From Gnetum montanum (Eukaryota > Streptophyta > Gnetopsida > Gnetales > Gnetaceae): a stretch of DNA of 64,000 bases. Positions 45,390-56,170 of the stretch are shown here, piece by piece; position 1 is the first letter of the stretch, and every line of letters starts with the position of its first letter. The notes beneath the pieces were generated by a model. It was not told the DNA's origin. It saw only the letters and a program-made list of their open reading frames with translations, and did no database searches. Both the position numbers and the translations under genes were made by a program. Where the stretch lies: assembly GCA_015680685.1 (NCBI GenBank), contig MNCI01011492.1, positions 1 to 64,000 of the forward strand, written 5' to 3'.

Positions 45390-46960
45390 GTAGCTTGGTT
45401 CTCATTTTCTTGCATATCTTTTTTTCATAGCATAAAAGAATATGAATTAAATATATGATCCTATCAATGACAATAGTAACATAACTTTGAAAGATTATAA
45501 TATATAATCTTCTACACATAATCAATTTCACTAGCATGTAGAAGAATATTTTACTTAAGCAAATCAAGATTTCCCTTAATCATATATTGAATTCTATGAA
45601 AACCACTTGTCCAATTAGCATCACTATAATCCATGACCTACAAATTACACCCTTGATAATAAAGCACATGTCCATAGACCTCTTCAAATAACAAAGAATT
45701 TTCTTAACTAGTTTCCAATGTGCAATTCTAGAATTTGACTGATAAAAACTCACCAATTCTACTACAAAGAATATGTCAAGTCAAGTACACATCATTGCAT
45801 ACATCAAGCTCCTAACTACACTATCATATGATACAAACCTTATTTTCTCTTTCTCTTTGGGAGTTTTTGGGTATATATTAAGGCTTAGATTCTCACCTTT
45901 AGTAATGGCTATATCAATGGGTTTATAGTTATGCATTTTAAATTACTCAAAAAAAAATTTCATGTAAGTTTTTTATGACATACCAAGAAGTCTCCTTAAA
46001 TGATCCCTTAGGATCTTCACACCAAGCATGAAATTTTCTTCACCCATGTTCTTCATTTCAAAGTTTGATTACAACCATCTTTTTATGATGATAATCATAT
46101 CTTTATCATTACTAGCTAGTAGCATATCATCCACATACAAGGAGAGGACAATGAAACTTTTATTAGATCTCTTGACATATATATAATGATCTTTTTCGAT
46201 CATTGTAAACCCATTAGTAGTGATAGCTTGATGGAATTAAAAGTAGCATTGTCTAGATGATTATTTTAATCAATAAATGGATCAACGGAGTCTATAGATA
46301 TTCTACTCTTGATCATTGACTATCAACCCATGGGGTTGCATCATATAGATTTCCTCATCTAGTTTTCCATAGAGAAATGCAATCTTAACATTCATTTGCA
46401 AAAGTTCCAAAGAAAGATGTGCAACTATAGCCAAAATGAAATGGATAGAAGCAAATCTTACTACTAGTGAGAAGGTTTCTTCAAAATCTATACTCTTGCT
46501 GGGTATACCCCTTTGCTACATTACGTGCCTTATATTTTTTTTATGGAGCCATCTACCTTACACTTATTTTTAAGACCCATTTATTTCCAATAGCCTTGCT
46601 CCCAAGAAAAAGGTCAACCAAGTCCTAACATGATTAGTCTTCATACACTTCATCTCTTCCATTACAATCATCCATTCCTTACTAGTAGGTGATGAGATAT
46701 CCTCATCATATGTAAGTGCCTTATCATCAAGAACATTTGTCATAACTGCTTCAACTTTAATCACACAATGATGATGAGGAATAATTATGTGATTTCTCCT
46801 ACATAGTTGGGATTCTTGAGGTGTTTCCTCTCGCAAAGGTGATCCATGGATGAGTAAGTCACTCCCACTATTTCCAAGAACTTGAAAAGTCTCTTCCTCA
46901 CTTTCTATTAGTTTGATAGTAGCACCAAAATTAAGATCCTCCACTTCATAAAAGGTAAAA
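45390..46960 (-). pseudogene. Copia II RT and RNase H (decayed)
   Basis: An open stretch (46944-46570) leads into RT: SKEWMIVMEEMKCMKTNHVR, then GIPSKSIDFEETFSLVVRFA, LQMNVKIAFLYGKLDEEIYM, the catalytic box IVLSLYVDDMLLASNDKDMI (46160-46100) with YVDD intact, and FEMKNMGEENFMLGVKILRD. RNase H parts are SYDSVVRSLMYAMMCTxLDI (45840-45780), LVSFYQSNSRIAHWKLVKKI and WIIVMLIGQVVFIEFNI. The C-terminal RNase H is too decayed to follow below about 45560. Several stops interrupt the frame. Confidence 0.85.
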
Positions 46961-47900
46961 TCTTTATCTATTTCTATTTTATAAGCAAAATCCTCCTTGA
47001 GAAACTAAACATCTCTTAACTCTATCTTAGTCATACTTCCATCTTGTAGTTCCTCAATGAACACATATCCATTGGATTAATCAAAGTATCTTATGAAGAT
47101 ATAGTTTTTTCCTCTAGGGCCTAACTTCCCATATCTATGAGAAGTATTATGTACATAGGCTGCAAACCCCCAAGATCACAAATGATCCGAACATGGCTAG
47201 CTTTTTACTAGTTCATAACTCATATGAAGTGGAAAGTATTAATTTACTTAGGACATGATTGAGGATGTAGGTAGAAATTAATAATGCATCTTCCCAAAAA
47301 CTGTCACAAAGTTTTACTTACATTATCATCGATCTTATCATGTCTAGTAAGGTGAAATTTCTTCTTTCAGCTACATCATTTTGTTACGGTATCCTAGGAA
47401 TCATTAGCTATCTAATAATTCCATTTTCATCACATAGTTCCTTGAACTATTCAAATAGATATTCATATCCATGGTTAGTCCTTAGGGTCTTAATCCTTTT
47501 ATCTAACTAATTCTCAACTTCGTTCATGTATCTTCTAAAGCAACCTATTACCTCATACTTATGAGAAATAAAAAAGACATTATCATAATGTATGTAATCA
47601 TCCATAAATGTGATACAATAGGAGGCATCATAGCTTTCCTTGATATTCATTGGTCCACATATGTCAAAATGAATTAACTGTAATGGAAAATAAGCCCTAG
47701 TGGCTTTGTCAAATGGTTTTATAGTTGATTTTCCTACTACACAATGCTCATAAGTTGGTAGAGTGGCCTTAGCGAGTGGCCCTAATAAGCCTGCTATAGC
47801 TAACCATGTCATTCTTTCTTGTTTAATATGATTCAACCTAGTATGTCATAAAATGAAATTTTCATCAACATTATCAATAAAAGTGAGAAATGAAAAAGAA
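46961..47900 (-). pseudogene. Copia II integrase (decayed)
   Basis: Pre-integrase and zinc domain: LNHIKQERMTWLAIAGLLGP and TLPTYEHCVVGK (47850-47730). Core: LQLIHFDICGPMN (47680-47640, first Asp kept), ITFMDDYIHYDNVFFISHKY, LRTNHGYEY (47490-47460, where RTD...GGEY has D replaced by N) and DVAERRNFTLLDM (47380-47340, Glu kept). An open frame covers 47836-47507. The C-terminal part (about 47330-46990) is broken but reads ALEEKTI..YTLINPMDMCS. Confidence 0.85.
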
Positions 47901-48340
47901 CTATCTACTTTATTAGCATATTCAATATCTAGCTTGAGGAAACCACCATCAATAAAACCATATTCATAACAAACTGAGTCTATATGAATTGCAAACAAAT
48001 TATCTTTAAACATAAAATTAAAATATAATTTTAACATAGTAGTAATGGAAAGTAAATTCCATCGAACTTCTAGTACATAAACGACATCATGGAAATATAA
48101 AATATGACCCTATCGCATGACAAGTTTCTATATAACAATGCCCAATACATCTATACTAGAGGTATTTTGCATGTATATCTTCTTAATCCCTGCTGGAATT
48201 TGAAAGTATTTGACAAAGCCAACCTAATCTCTCACTACATGGTCTTTTGCTCCTAAGTCTATAATCTGCATAAGGAAAGCTTCCATAACAAGAACACTAG
48301 ATGATACAAAGGAAAGCTTCATTACAAAAAATAGGATTAG
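47901..48340 (-). pseudogene. Copia II protease (decayed)
   Basis: LQIIDLGAKDHVVRDWVGF (about 48270-48215) corresponds to the active-site segment, with DLGA where copia enzymes have D-S/T-G; VVYVLEVRWNLLSI (about 48080-48040) is the C-terminal border before the pre-integrase region. An open frame at 48037-47846 follows. Stops and frame changes are present. Confidence 0.7.
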
Positions 48341-49181
48341 GACATATCTTCTTAGGCTCAATGCACTCACTAACAAAGTGTCCTTCCTTGTTGCAATTGT
48401 AACAAGTCATCTTAGACTTGTCTTGCTTACCTTCCCTTTGTTCTCTCTTTCTTTTACCCTTCTTAGCCTTCTTTGATGGAAGTTCTTGTTGTGAGGACCT
48501 ACCACAACCCCTTTTCCTCTAATTTCTATTGGATTTGTGGGTGTTGGATTCAACAAAACACACATTAGAGGTATTAATGGCTATTAAGCACTCCTCCTCA
48601 AGTTTTAAATGATGTGTAATATCCTCAAATGTTTTCACATTCTCATTGTGTGTCATATTTACCTACCTATGTTCCTAAGAGTTCAAAAGTGAGGAAATAA
48701 TCACTTGTACCTGTTGTTCAGCTATGAGACTATTCCCAATAGCCTTCAACTCTTGAATCATATTTGACATTGTCCTAAGTTGTAGTTTCATAATTTGATT
48801 TAAACACTTTTGATAACTATCAAACTTGAGAATTAGACTTAGTCTAGTGGTGGAGGCATCACTAAACCTTACTTTGAGGGCTTCCCACATGGTATGTACA
48901 ATTGGATATTATTCAAATTCATAAATGACGTCATTTTTTATATTGCTTGGCAGCATGATACAAGCAACACAATCCTTTTTTACCTAACTTTGATATGCCT
49001 TGGCCTCTTTGCCATGTTGAGGATCTATACACTCTACAAGTTTCTCCATGAGATGAACGAGGATCTCCTCCACCTCTTGTTCATTTAAGACACATCAAAT
49101 CTTTCGATGCCAAATGTCATAATTGTTATCATCAAGCTTTTCCCCTTTGTTAAGGTCAGCAACTATTTGTTTAGAGGCCAT
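48341..49181 (-). pseudogene. Copia II gag (decayed, zinc knuckle intact)
   Basis: Starts at ATG 49181: MASKQIVADLNKGEKLDDNN then YDIWHRKI, a copia gag N-terminus. The UBN2-type middle is open at 48890-48675: MWEALKVRFSDASTTRLSLI and SNMIQELKAIGNSLIAEQQV. Next come THNENVKTFEDITHHLKLEE, a Lys/Arg-rich stretch, and the CCHC zinc knuckle CYNCNKEGHFVSEC (48407-48366), with spacing C-X2-C-X4-H-X4-C intact. About three in-frame stops separate these blocks, fewer than in the Athila-like copies. Confidence 0.87.
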
Positions 49182-50020
49182 GATTGCATTTGAAGACAAT
49201 GTGAAAAGAATATAAACAACAACATGCATGCATATACATAAATATTGTAGCTAAGATCCTAGACAATGGCATTATAAATGTAAGAGAAATATCGCTAAGT
49301 TAAAAATCACATTGCACAAATAATGCTAACTTGTCATATTCAAGTGCAATAATCCAAAAATCAAAAAAACTTCTCTTCCCAAATGATCCTACAAGACTAA
49401 GAGACATGAGCATTATTTTATACAATTGAGATAATAAATTACATCAAGATTCTTCCACTTGGCCAATGGCTTAAATAATGATACATTCTAGATAAATAAA
49501 TTACATCAAATGTTTATACATCTCCGAATAATGAATTACAACCATGATAAAAAAATATATTTCCACTTAGCCAAAATAATAATGATGATAACATAAAGGC
49601 CCAAAATACTTTTTTAACAAAATTATAACCAAGATTATATATAAAAGAAAATAAAAATTAAGGTTAAAAAAGTAGTAACATTGAAAAAAAAATGCCAAAA
49701 ACAGCAATATTGAGAAAAATTGCAACATTACGGTGGTTGCTATAAAGAAACAAAAGGAAATTTGCTTTCTTGATATGTAACTTCTTATTGCATTCTGTTC
49801 CCTTGTTTCAGTCGCTATTCCCCTCCCGAAGGGCCAACTTTAGCTTTCCTCTCTATCATTACAGTAATGCCCAACACCGCGGTGGTCACCAACAACGTGA
49901 TGGTTTGCGTATTTGGGTTACCGGTGCTGGCAAAATTAGCACATCTGGCAAGGCATGGATGATCGTCACCATCGTAGGTGCCACTTTCGCACAAGTGAAT
50001 ATTCAAACCAGTGCATACAA
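49182..50020 (-). other. Copia II leader
   Basis: Untranslated leader between primer site and gag. The gag-proximal part is very A-rich (49250-49730). The LTR-proximal part (49770-50020) is more GC-rich and contains a 97-codon plus-strand frame with no recognised motif that I regard as chance. Confidence 0.6.
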
Positions 50021-50040
50021 AAACCTTTTTCTAATACCAA
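50021..50040 (-). other. Copia II primer-binding site (iMet-like)
   Basis: TTGGTATTAGAAAAAGGTTT on the minus strand, directly after the LTR, resembles TGGTATCAGAGCCAGGTT, the complement of initiator tRNA-Met (14 of 18). Confidence 0.65.
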
Positions 50041-50595
50041 TGAAAGCAAGACTGGTGGAATAGCGGCATCAAGATCGATGATGTAGTAGCATAGAAACAA
50101 CAAGATTAGCTATGTAGCAAGGTAGCAATAGCAAGATCGGCTGTGCAACGCAATGACAGCAAGATTGATGGTGTATCAATATCAAATTATCAATGTAGCA
50201 GCAGCAAGATCGGTCGTGCAGCACAGTAGCAGCAAGATCGATAGTGCACTATAGGAGCGGCAAGCGAGGGCACCAGCAACAATGACGGCAATGCTAAGAA
50301 CGGCAGCAGATCGTGTCAGAATTGAAGCTCGGACGTAAACCTTAAGAGTTTATGTCAGCAATTGAAAATGTCGGCGACTTGCAGCAGCAACAAAAAGCAA
50401 CAGCCTCTTTATCTTGGTTGCACGTGGAGTGCTAATGGTGGAGTGGCGTGAGTCACAGAGTGGTCATTGCTGCCGTATGGTAACCACTCTCTGAGTAACC
50501 ATAGCCACCCCTGCCATCAATGGTGACCACTCCTATCAATTACAGCATGCCCAATCATGGGCACCAAATGTGCATGAACACACATAACTCCAACA
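50041..50595 (-). repeat. Copia II 5' LTR
   Basis: A 555-bp LTR starting TGTTGGAGTTATGTG, a common copia LTR opening, and ending TTTCA. It contains a 28-30 bp minisatellite (about 50070-50255). It is richer in GC and CpG than its surroundings. No second copy was found, so the boundaries rest on the terminal dinucleotides and the primer site only. Confidence 0.6.
50070..50255. repeat. 28-30 bp minisatellite in LTR
   Basis: Six degenerate units built on 'agcaagatcg(g/a)t..tgtgca(g/a)..' with ends such as gcaagatcggctgtgcaacg, gcaagatcggtcgtgcagca and gcaagatcgatagtgcacta. Confidence 0.7.
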
Positions 50596-50739
50596 ATCTC
50601 ATTTTGTGGTACTTTGGTTAATTCATCCATTATAATAAAAAAAGTAAGGATTAATTGCAAACATTTAATGTAAACTAATTGTGAGAAGCTATTCCACATG
50701 TTATTTTAATTCTAGTAGTACCTTTTGTTAGATGTTTTT

Positions 50740-51260
50740 ATTTTGTAAAGCCCAATAAATACTTTTTTTAGGTATGTTATCATATCTCTTTTCCAAATCA
50801 ATAAAGATCCTATTTAGATTTTATCCATATCATCTACACTTGTACATTCATTAACATATTAAAAAAAAGCCTCAATAGTTAATCTCTCTAGCATAAATTT
50901 AAATTATTTTTTTGATATCATTGATTTATGTTTAAGATGTTGATCTTTTAACTATTTTCCAAAGCTTTATAATGGTAATTATAAGCTAGATTCCTTTATA
51001 GTTTGCATAGTTTTTCCTATAAATTGGAGAATAATTATTTTTCTCCAATTTTCAAACCTTTCTTCATTCTTCAAAATTTTGTTGAAATATTGTTAACCAT
51101 ATAACTCTTATATCTTTTGTTTCTTTCCAAAAGTTTGCTAGAATGGTATCCAGTCTAGTAGCTTTACTAGTTTTTTATCTTGGATAAGATAAGACTACCT
51201 TTAATTCAAAGAAGGAAAATTTATCAATCAACCCAAAGTATGAATAGTCATTAACCATTT
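50740..51260 (-). pseudogene. LINE-like reverse transcriptase remnant
   Basis: On the minus strand: KATRLDTILANFWKETKDIR and VIWLTIFQQNFEE, SPIYRKNYANYKGIxLIITI, IKLWKIVKRS, then CTSVDDMDKI. The order and wording follow plant non-LTR RT (KATG.D.I..EFWK...WLT..FN.I...K....W..S...PIYKNK.D..N..NYRGIKLM..TIKLWE.VIE). The catalytic FADD region is not visible. Many stops; no poly(A) tail or target duplication recognised. Confidence 0.55.
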
Positions 51261-51605
51261 CAAGTTTACTATTATTATTATCTTTACATTTTTTATTTTT
51301 TTATTTTTTAAAAAATTTATTATTACTCCTCTTTGCATGTGGACTTGAGTTTGGAATCTATTATTCCCAATGTAACCTATTAATCCTTCATGTACCAAAC
51401 CTATCTTTTATAAATCAAAATAAATATTATTTGAATGGCCTCTACTTCGGTAAAATGTTATATGTTTGAGAGCACATTAGTTTACTAATTTGTAGATCGA
51501 ATCATCCACAACCAAAGTAGAATGGGGAAAATATAGGGAAAAAGGTATATGTTACAAATCAAAGCCTCAGGATGCACACTTACCCAATAATAAACACCTA
51601 AGGTG
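51261..51605. other. No gene seen
   Basis: AT-rich sequence between the LINE remnant and the 3' LTR of copia I, with poly-T/poly-A runs near 51290-51320. It may contain further LINE sequence that I could not read. Confidence 0.35.
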
Positions 51606-51972
51606 TGATAGAGTAATGAAAGAAAAAAAAATAACTCAATCATATTATGCAAATGAAGAAACTAGAAATTAATGGCAAGCTTTTATTTTATTTCTTAGAA
51701 ACCACATACATTCAACTCTCAAACTCCTATGTCCACGACCGATTCCAAGACAAACTTAAATAGCCATTTAGGGTTACAAAAACTAAAACATCTAAAAACT
51801 GAGATAGATATTCACAAGTTTAGAAGTCTTATCTCATCTTTAAAGAAAATTCTAAATCTATCAGATGGTAGAAAAAGAAGTGTAGTTCAAGAAAAGTAAA
51901 CTTCTAATAAATTGTTGTTATATGCTACTTCACAACTATTTTTTTTTTCAATAATTAGGCTTACTCCTAACA
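51606..51972 (-). repeat. Copia I 3' LTR
   Basis: A 367-bp LTR starting TGTTAGGAGTAAGCC at 51972 and ending CTCTATCA. The polypurine tract ttaaggggagca directly precedes it (element sense, 51984-51973). It matches 55844-56165 closely. Confidence 0.88.
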
Positions 51973-51986
51973 TGCTCCCCTTAAGC

Positions 51987-52480
51987 CTAATTCAATAACT
52001 CTATCATTCCTAACAAATGCTTCATCTTGATGAAAGATTCATACTTCAATGATTTGGTGAGGATGCCTACCACTTGGTCTTCAGACTTGCAATACACCAA
52101 TTCAATTTTTTTCTTTTCAACTTGATCTCTTAGAAAATGATAACGTAACTCAATGTATTTACTTCTTCCATGTGTGACAAGATTCTTTGCCAAGTTAATT
52201 ATAGACATATTGTCAACACATATCTTCATTGGCTTCTTTACTAGAGCATGAATCTGACTCATCACATTCCTGAACCATATTGACATGCACTTGAAGCTAC
52301 ATCTACATTTTTTGCTTCACAAGTTGAAAGTGCAACTATGGGTTGCTTCTTTGATGACCATGCACAAGCTATAGCATCAAAAGTAAAACAATAATTAGAA
52401 CTAATTTTTCGGTCATCTAAATCTCCTCCTCAATCACTGTCGGGATATCCTATAAGATCACAATTATTAGATGAGGAATA
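51987..52480 (-). pseudogene. Copia I RNase H (decayed)
   Basis: DLIGYPDSD-stop-GGDLDDRK and AWSSKKQPIVALSTCEAKNV (about 52460-52290), then the open frame 52286-51987: KKPMKICVDNMSIINLAKNL (the aspartate of VDN kept), GRSKYIELRYHFLRDQVEKK, YCKSEDQVVGILTKSLKYES and MKHLLGMIE. This is the full C-terminal end of a copia polyprotein. The stop after PDSD and a gap near 52290 are the main breaks. Confidence 0.9.
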
Positions 52481-52484
52481 GAAT

Positions 52485-53480
52485 AAACCATGATTATAAG
52501 TTCCCTTTAGGTACTGCATGATTCTTTTGGCCACCTACATATAAGGTTGGTGAGGAGATTCCAAAAACTTGCTAAGCAAACCAACACCATAAGAGATGTC
52601 TGGCCTTATGCATGTGAGATATCACAAACTCCCAATAATTTGCTTGAAATAAGCTAATTCAACAAGTTCCCCTTCTCCATTTTTGGACAATTTTGTGCCA
52701 ACTTCCAAGGGAGATCTCACAAGATTACAATTTTCTATATGAAATTTCTTCAAAAGTTCAATAACATATCTCTTTTGACAGATAAAAATTTCATCTTCTC
52801 TTTGAACTACTTCAATGCCAAGGAAATATGACATGAGGCCAAGATCTGTCATTTTGAAGTCATGCATCATGGACTTCTTGAAATCTTCAATCATTCTAGG
52901 ATTATTTATTGTGAATATTAGATCATCAACATAAAGACACAACAATAGTATATCATCAGAATCATTAGTCTTCACATATAAAGCATGTTCAAATGGGCAC
53001 TTCTAGAAGCCATCCTTATAGAGGAAAGAATCAATGTGCCTATTCCATGCTCGTGGCACTTGTTTGAGACCATACAATGCTTTCTTCAATTTGTACACCT
53101 TATTTTCACTTCCCTACTTTATGTATCTAGGTGGTTGCTTAACAAAAACCTCCTCTTCAAGTGGGCCATTTAGAAAGGTTGACTTCACATCCATTTGATG
53201 GATTTTCCACTTCTTCTGGGCAACTAACACAATTAGAAGTCTAATTGTTTCAATTCGAGCAACAGGAGAGAAAACCTCTTAGTAGTCATAGCCAATCCTT
53301 TTCTCAAATCCCTTTTCCACCAATCTTGCTTTTTGCCTCTCCACCTCACCATTTGACTTCGCCTTTGTCTTGAAAACCCACTTCACATCAATTGCTTTGC
53401 AACCTCATGGAATGTCAATGAGTTTCCATGTATTGTTTCTTTCAATTGCCTTGATCTCCTCATTCATGGCATGCACCCAT
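52485..53480 (-). pseudogene. Copia I reverse transcriptase (decayed)
   Basis: By frame switching: VKWVFKTKAKSNGEVERQKA, GYDYxEVFSPVARIETIRLL, [38 protein letters not shown], then the open frame 52975-52622 with the catalytic box ILLLCLYVDDLIFTINNPRM (YVDD intact), FKKSMMHDFKMTDLGLMSYF and LGIEVVQREDEIFICQKRYV. RT is essentially full length, with three or four stops and frame changes. Confidence 0.92.
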
Positions 53481-53519
53481 TTGGGATCTTGAATTGCCTC
53501 CTCAAATGTTACAAGTTCA

Positions 53520-53860
53520 CTATCTACAAAGAAAGCAAGTGTACCAATTCTCCATCATCATTAACTTCATCATGAAGTGTTACCTTGTAGTCTTGCAGGT
53601 GTACTGGTTGTTGGCACTGCCACCTTGGCCTTCTAGATTCTACAAGAACATATGGAGTGGAACTTTCTTGAGTAGAGCTTGATGTAGCTTTTTTGGTGGT
53701 AGGAATTTCAGCTTCCTCTTCAAGGATACAAATTTGTTTCTTCTGGGAGTCTTTGTATGAATCAATATCCCATTTCCAAGCCTCTTCTTTGGCAAAGGTT
53801 ACATCTCGATTGACAATCACTTTTTTTATTATAGGATTGAATAGCTTGTATCCCCCACAC
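53520..53860 (-). pseudogene. Copia I integrase-RT linker
   Basis: An open frame (53820-53524) opens with IVNRDVTFAKEEAWKWD, the copia linker (SRDV.F.E...W.W), followed by acidic, Ser/Thr-rich sequence and SRRPRWQCQQPVHLQDYKV (R-R..R....P..L.DY). A stop at the end (SLxIVNL) precedes the RT start. Confidence 0.85.
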
Positions 53861-54290
53861 TTGTAACCAATAAAAATAGTCTTCTATGCTCAATCATCTA
53901 ACTTTGTTTACTCGTCTCTGCTAGAACATGGCCATAAGCAATAGCACCAAACACTTTGAGATGCTTCACCCTTGGCTTGAAACCACTCCATGCTTCTACA
54001 GGGGTGATATTTTGTACACTCCTTATTGGAGACTTGTTCAACAAGTAAATAGAACATGAAACAGCTTCACTCCAAAATGAATTAAGCATTCCTTTTGCCT
54101 TTAGCATGCTCCATGTCATGTCCATTATAGTTTTATTCTTCCTTTCAACTATACCGTTGTGTTGTGGTGTGTAGGGAAAAGTGACTTGATGTTTTATTCT
54201 CTATTCTTCACAATATTCATTAAATGCATTGGAAGTATAATCACCTCCACCATTAGTTCGTAGGAATTTCACAAGGTAGGACCCACACTA
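53861..54290 (-). pseudogene. Copia I integrase, N-terminal half deleted
   Basis: Begins at FLRTNGGGDYTSNAFNEYCE (about 54275-54215), the second half of the catalytic core (RTDRGGE..S..F..FC), with Asp replaced by Asn. Next come QVTFPYTPQHNGIVERKNKT (Glu kept) and the open frame 54125-53898: MDMTWSMLKAKGMLNSFWSE, LLNKSPIRSVQNITPVEAWS and VKHLKVFGAIAYGHV. The zinc domain and first catalytic Asp are missing: protease LLSVG is joined directly to this segment at about 54290. Confidence 0.88.
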
Positions 54291-54620
54291 AGCAAATTAC
54301 TCTTCAAACTTGGCACATAGAAAACATCAGAAATATACTTATGATCTCCATTCTTCAAGGTGATGAAGATTTGGCCTTTCCCCATCACTGGTATAGTGCT
54401 GCCATTGGCAAATTTGACTTTGGTGTGAGAGGTTTCATCAAGAATAGCAAATAACTCCTTTTTTCGGTACATATGATTGGTACATCCAATGTCAAGAAAC
54501 CATGTATGGTAGTTTGGTGCTTCATTAGCTGCAGTAACCATCAAGAGAGTATGGTTACCATCATCATCGTCCTTTTGTACAAAATGAGCCCTTTGATTGT
54601 TATCCTTGTATTTTCACTTA
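54291..54620 (-). pseudogene. Copia I protease
   Basis: Open frame 54544-54269: HTWFLDIGCTNHMYRKKELF (active site D-I-G where D-T/S-G is normal), HTKVKFANGSTIPVMGKGQI and ISDVFYVPSLKSNLLSVG. The aspartate is kept but the next residue is altered. After LLSVG the sequence jumps to integrase. Confidence 0.88.
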
Positions 54621-55578
54621 TATGAATAATAGCCACACCTATGACAAGAGTAACATTCAATATTGGATTTGTAATACCTTCCTCTACCACGTCCACAGTC
54701 ATGGCCTCTTGAAGTTTGCTGATGACTAGAATATGATTTTCTTTGGTCATTGCCACCATCTCCATTACTGTTGTTATTACCACCATGACTTCTATTGTAG
54801 TGGCCTCCACATCTACGTCCTCTACTGTGGGAACCACCATGACTTCTGTTGTAGTGGCCTCCACATCTACGTCGTCTACTATGGGAACCACCATGCCTTT
54901 GGCTTGTTTCATCGCCTTGATCACCTTTGATGGAGACTTGGCTTGGAAAACTTGCTCAATTGGCTTCTCAACTTTCTTCTCATTCATTCATTGCTCATGG
55001 GCTTGCAACGTGCCAGATAATTCCTCAATAGTCATCAAAGACAAATCATGTGCTTCTTCTATCATCACTACGATATGCTCAAATCTTGAACTGAGCGACT
55101 GTAAGATCTTTTCCACTTTGGCTTGCTCTTCGTACTCATCTCCATATGTTTTTCTTTGATTTGTCAAAGCAAGAACATGACTAATATACATAGCAACAGT
55201 CTCAGAAGACTCCATTTGTAAGAGCTCATACTAACATCTCAAAGTTTGGAGTCTTACCTTCTTAACTCTGTCTACATCTTTGTATGATGTCATCAAGGTA
55301 TCCCAGGCTTGCTTTGATGTGGTTGCATTTGCAATCTTTTCAAAAACTTCATTATTCACCCGTTGATGGATGAAGTATAATGCCTTCTTATCCTTCTTTT
55401 TGTTCTCACGATGGGCATTCTTCTGTGCGTCGATTGCAACAAATGCAAGATTTGCAACACCATTTTCCATGACATCTAGCAACTCATGGAAATCAAAGAG
55501 CACTCTCATTTGGACACTCCACTGATTGTAATTTTTCCCATCCAACACAGGAACTGAAACTTGTGTTGAATTATTCAT
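54621..55578 (-). pseudogene. Copia I gag (stop, frameshift, damaged zinc knuckle)
   Basis: Starts at 55578: MNNSTQVSVPVLDGKNYNQW, a DUF4219/UBN2-type gag; continues ISHVLALTNQRKTYGDEYEE and LSSRFEHIVVMIEEAHDLS to about 54988, with stops near 55231 and 54988. The C-terminal Arg/Gly/His-rich part reads in a different frame (SRRRRCGGHYNRSHGGSHSR), so a frameshift lies near 54940. It includes a 54-bp tandem duplication. The zinc knuckle CYSCHRCGYYSYK-stop has the His as Tyr and the last Cys replaced by a stop (about 54645-54615). The long plus-strand frame 54743-55159 is the antisense shadow. Confidence 0.9.
54785..54892. repeat. 54-bp tandem duplication in gag
   Basis: 54785-54838 and 54839-54892 differ at only a few bases and encode the Gly/Arg/His-rich block twice. 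Confidence 0.85.
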
Positions 55579-55824
55579 TGGAAGCTACAATACTAAACTT
55601 CTTACAAAAAATTATAGGGCAAACCTTGTTGGTATAATAAATTGCTGCAAAAATCTAGCAACAAATAAGCAACGCAACAGCAAGACCGTCAACTAAGCTT
55701 CCACAAGAGAGATAGAAAATAGTTCAGATAAATCAAACAGTGACAATTTGAATAAAACAGAGGAAGAAATTCTTGCCAAAACAAGCTAGCGGCTTTGCAA
55801 CAAAAGAGGAAGAAAAATTGAATA

Positions 55825-55842
55825 CTCTTGGCTCCGATACCA
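55825..55842 (-). other. Copia I primer-binding site (iMet)
   Basis: TGGTATCGGAGCCAAGAG on the minus strand, one base after the LTR; the first 13 bases differ from the canonical TGGTATCAGAGCC at one position. Confidence 0.85.
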
Positions 55843-55843
55843 C

Positions 55844-56170
55844 TAATAGAGTAATGAAACAAAAAAATAACTCGATCGTATTATGCAGATGCATAAACTA
55901 GAAATTAACAGTAAGCTTTTATTTTATTTCTCAACAACCACATACATTCAACTCTCAAACTCTTGTGTCCATGATAGATCCCAAGACAAACTTAAATAGT
56001 CACATCTAGGATTACAAAAATTAAAACATCTAAAAATCAAGATAGATCTTCACAATAAGTTTAGAAGTCTTATCTCATCTTTAAAGAAAATTCTAAAACT
56101 ATTAGATGCTAGAAAAAGAAGTGTAGTTCAAGAAAAGTAAACTTTTAATTAATTGTTGTTATCTGTTTGT
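55844..56170 (-). repeat. Copia I 5' LTR (5' end divergent)
   Basis: Matches 51606-51935 well up to ttgttgttat near 56162, but the last ~40 bp that should lead to TGTTAGGAG are absent or replaced. Either the outer end was deleted or later sequence replaced it. Confidence 0.8.

Larger units (their letters stand above)
45390..50595 (-). mobile_element. Copia II: Ty1/copia element with one LTR
   Basis: Minus strand: 5' LTR (50595-50041), iMet-like primer site, long leader, gag, protease, integrase, RT, RNase H in the copia order. No 3' LTR is recognised below 45390, so the 3' end is deleted or decayed. Gag wording (LNKGEKLDDNNYDIWHRK) is that of a widespread plant copia group (Tork-like, from memory). 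Confidence 0.82.
51606..56170 (-). mobile_element. Copia I: Ty1/copia element, nearly complete
   Basis: Minus strand: 5' LTR (about 56170-55844), iMet primer site, gag, protease, shortened integrase, RT, RNase H, polypurine tract, 3' LTR (51972-51606). It has the highest coding preservation in the window, yet gag and pol carry stops and frame changes and roughly 150 residues of integrase are deleted. Confidence 0.92.

Noticed and set aside
49770-50063. 97-codon plus-strand frame as a gene
   Set aside because: It lies antisense to the copia II leader and primer site, has no motif, and overlaps an equally open minus frame.
54743-55159. 138-codon plus-strand open frame
   Set aside because: It is the antisense of copia I gag; Ser/Thr/Val runs arise from the duplicated Gly/Arg block on the coding strand.
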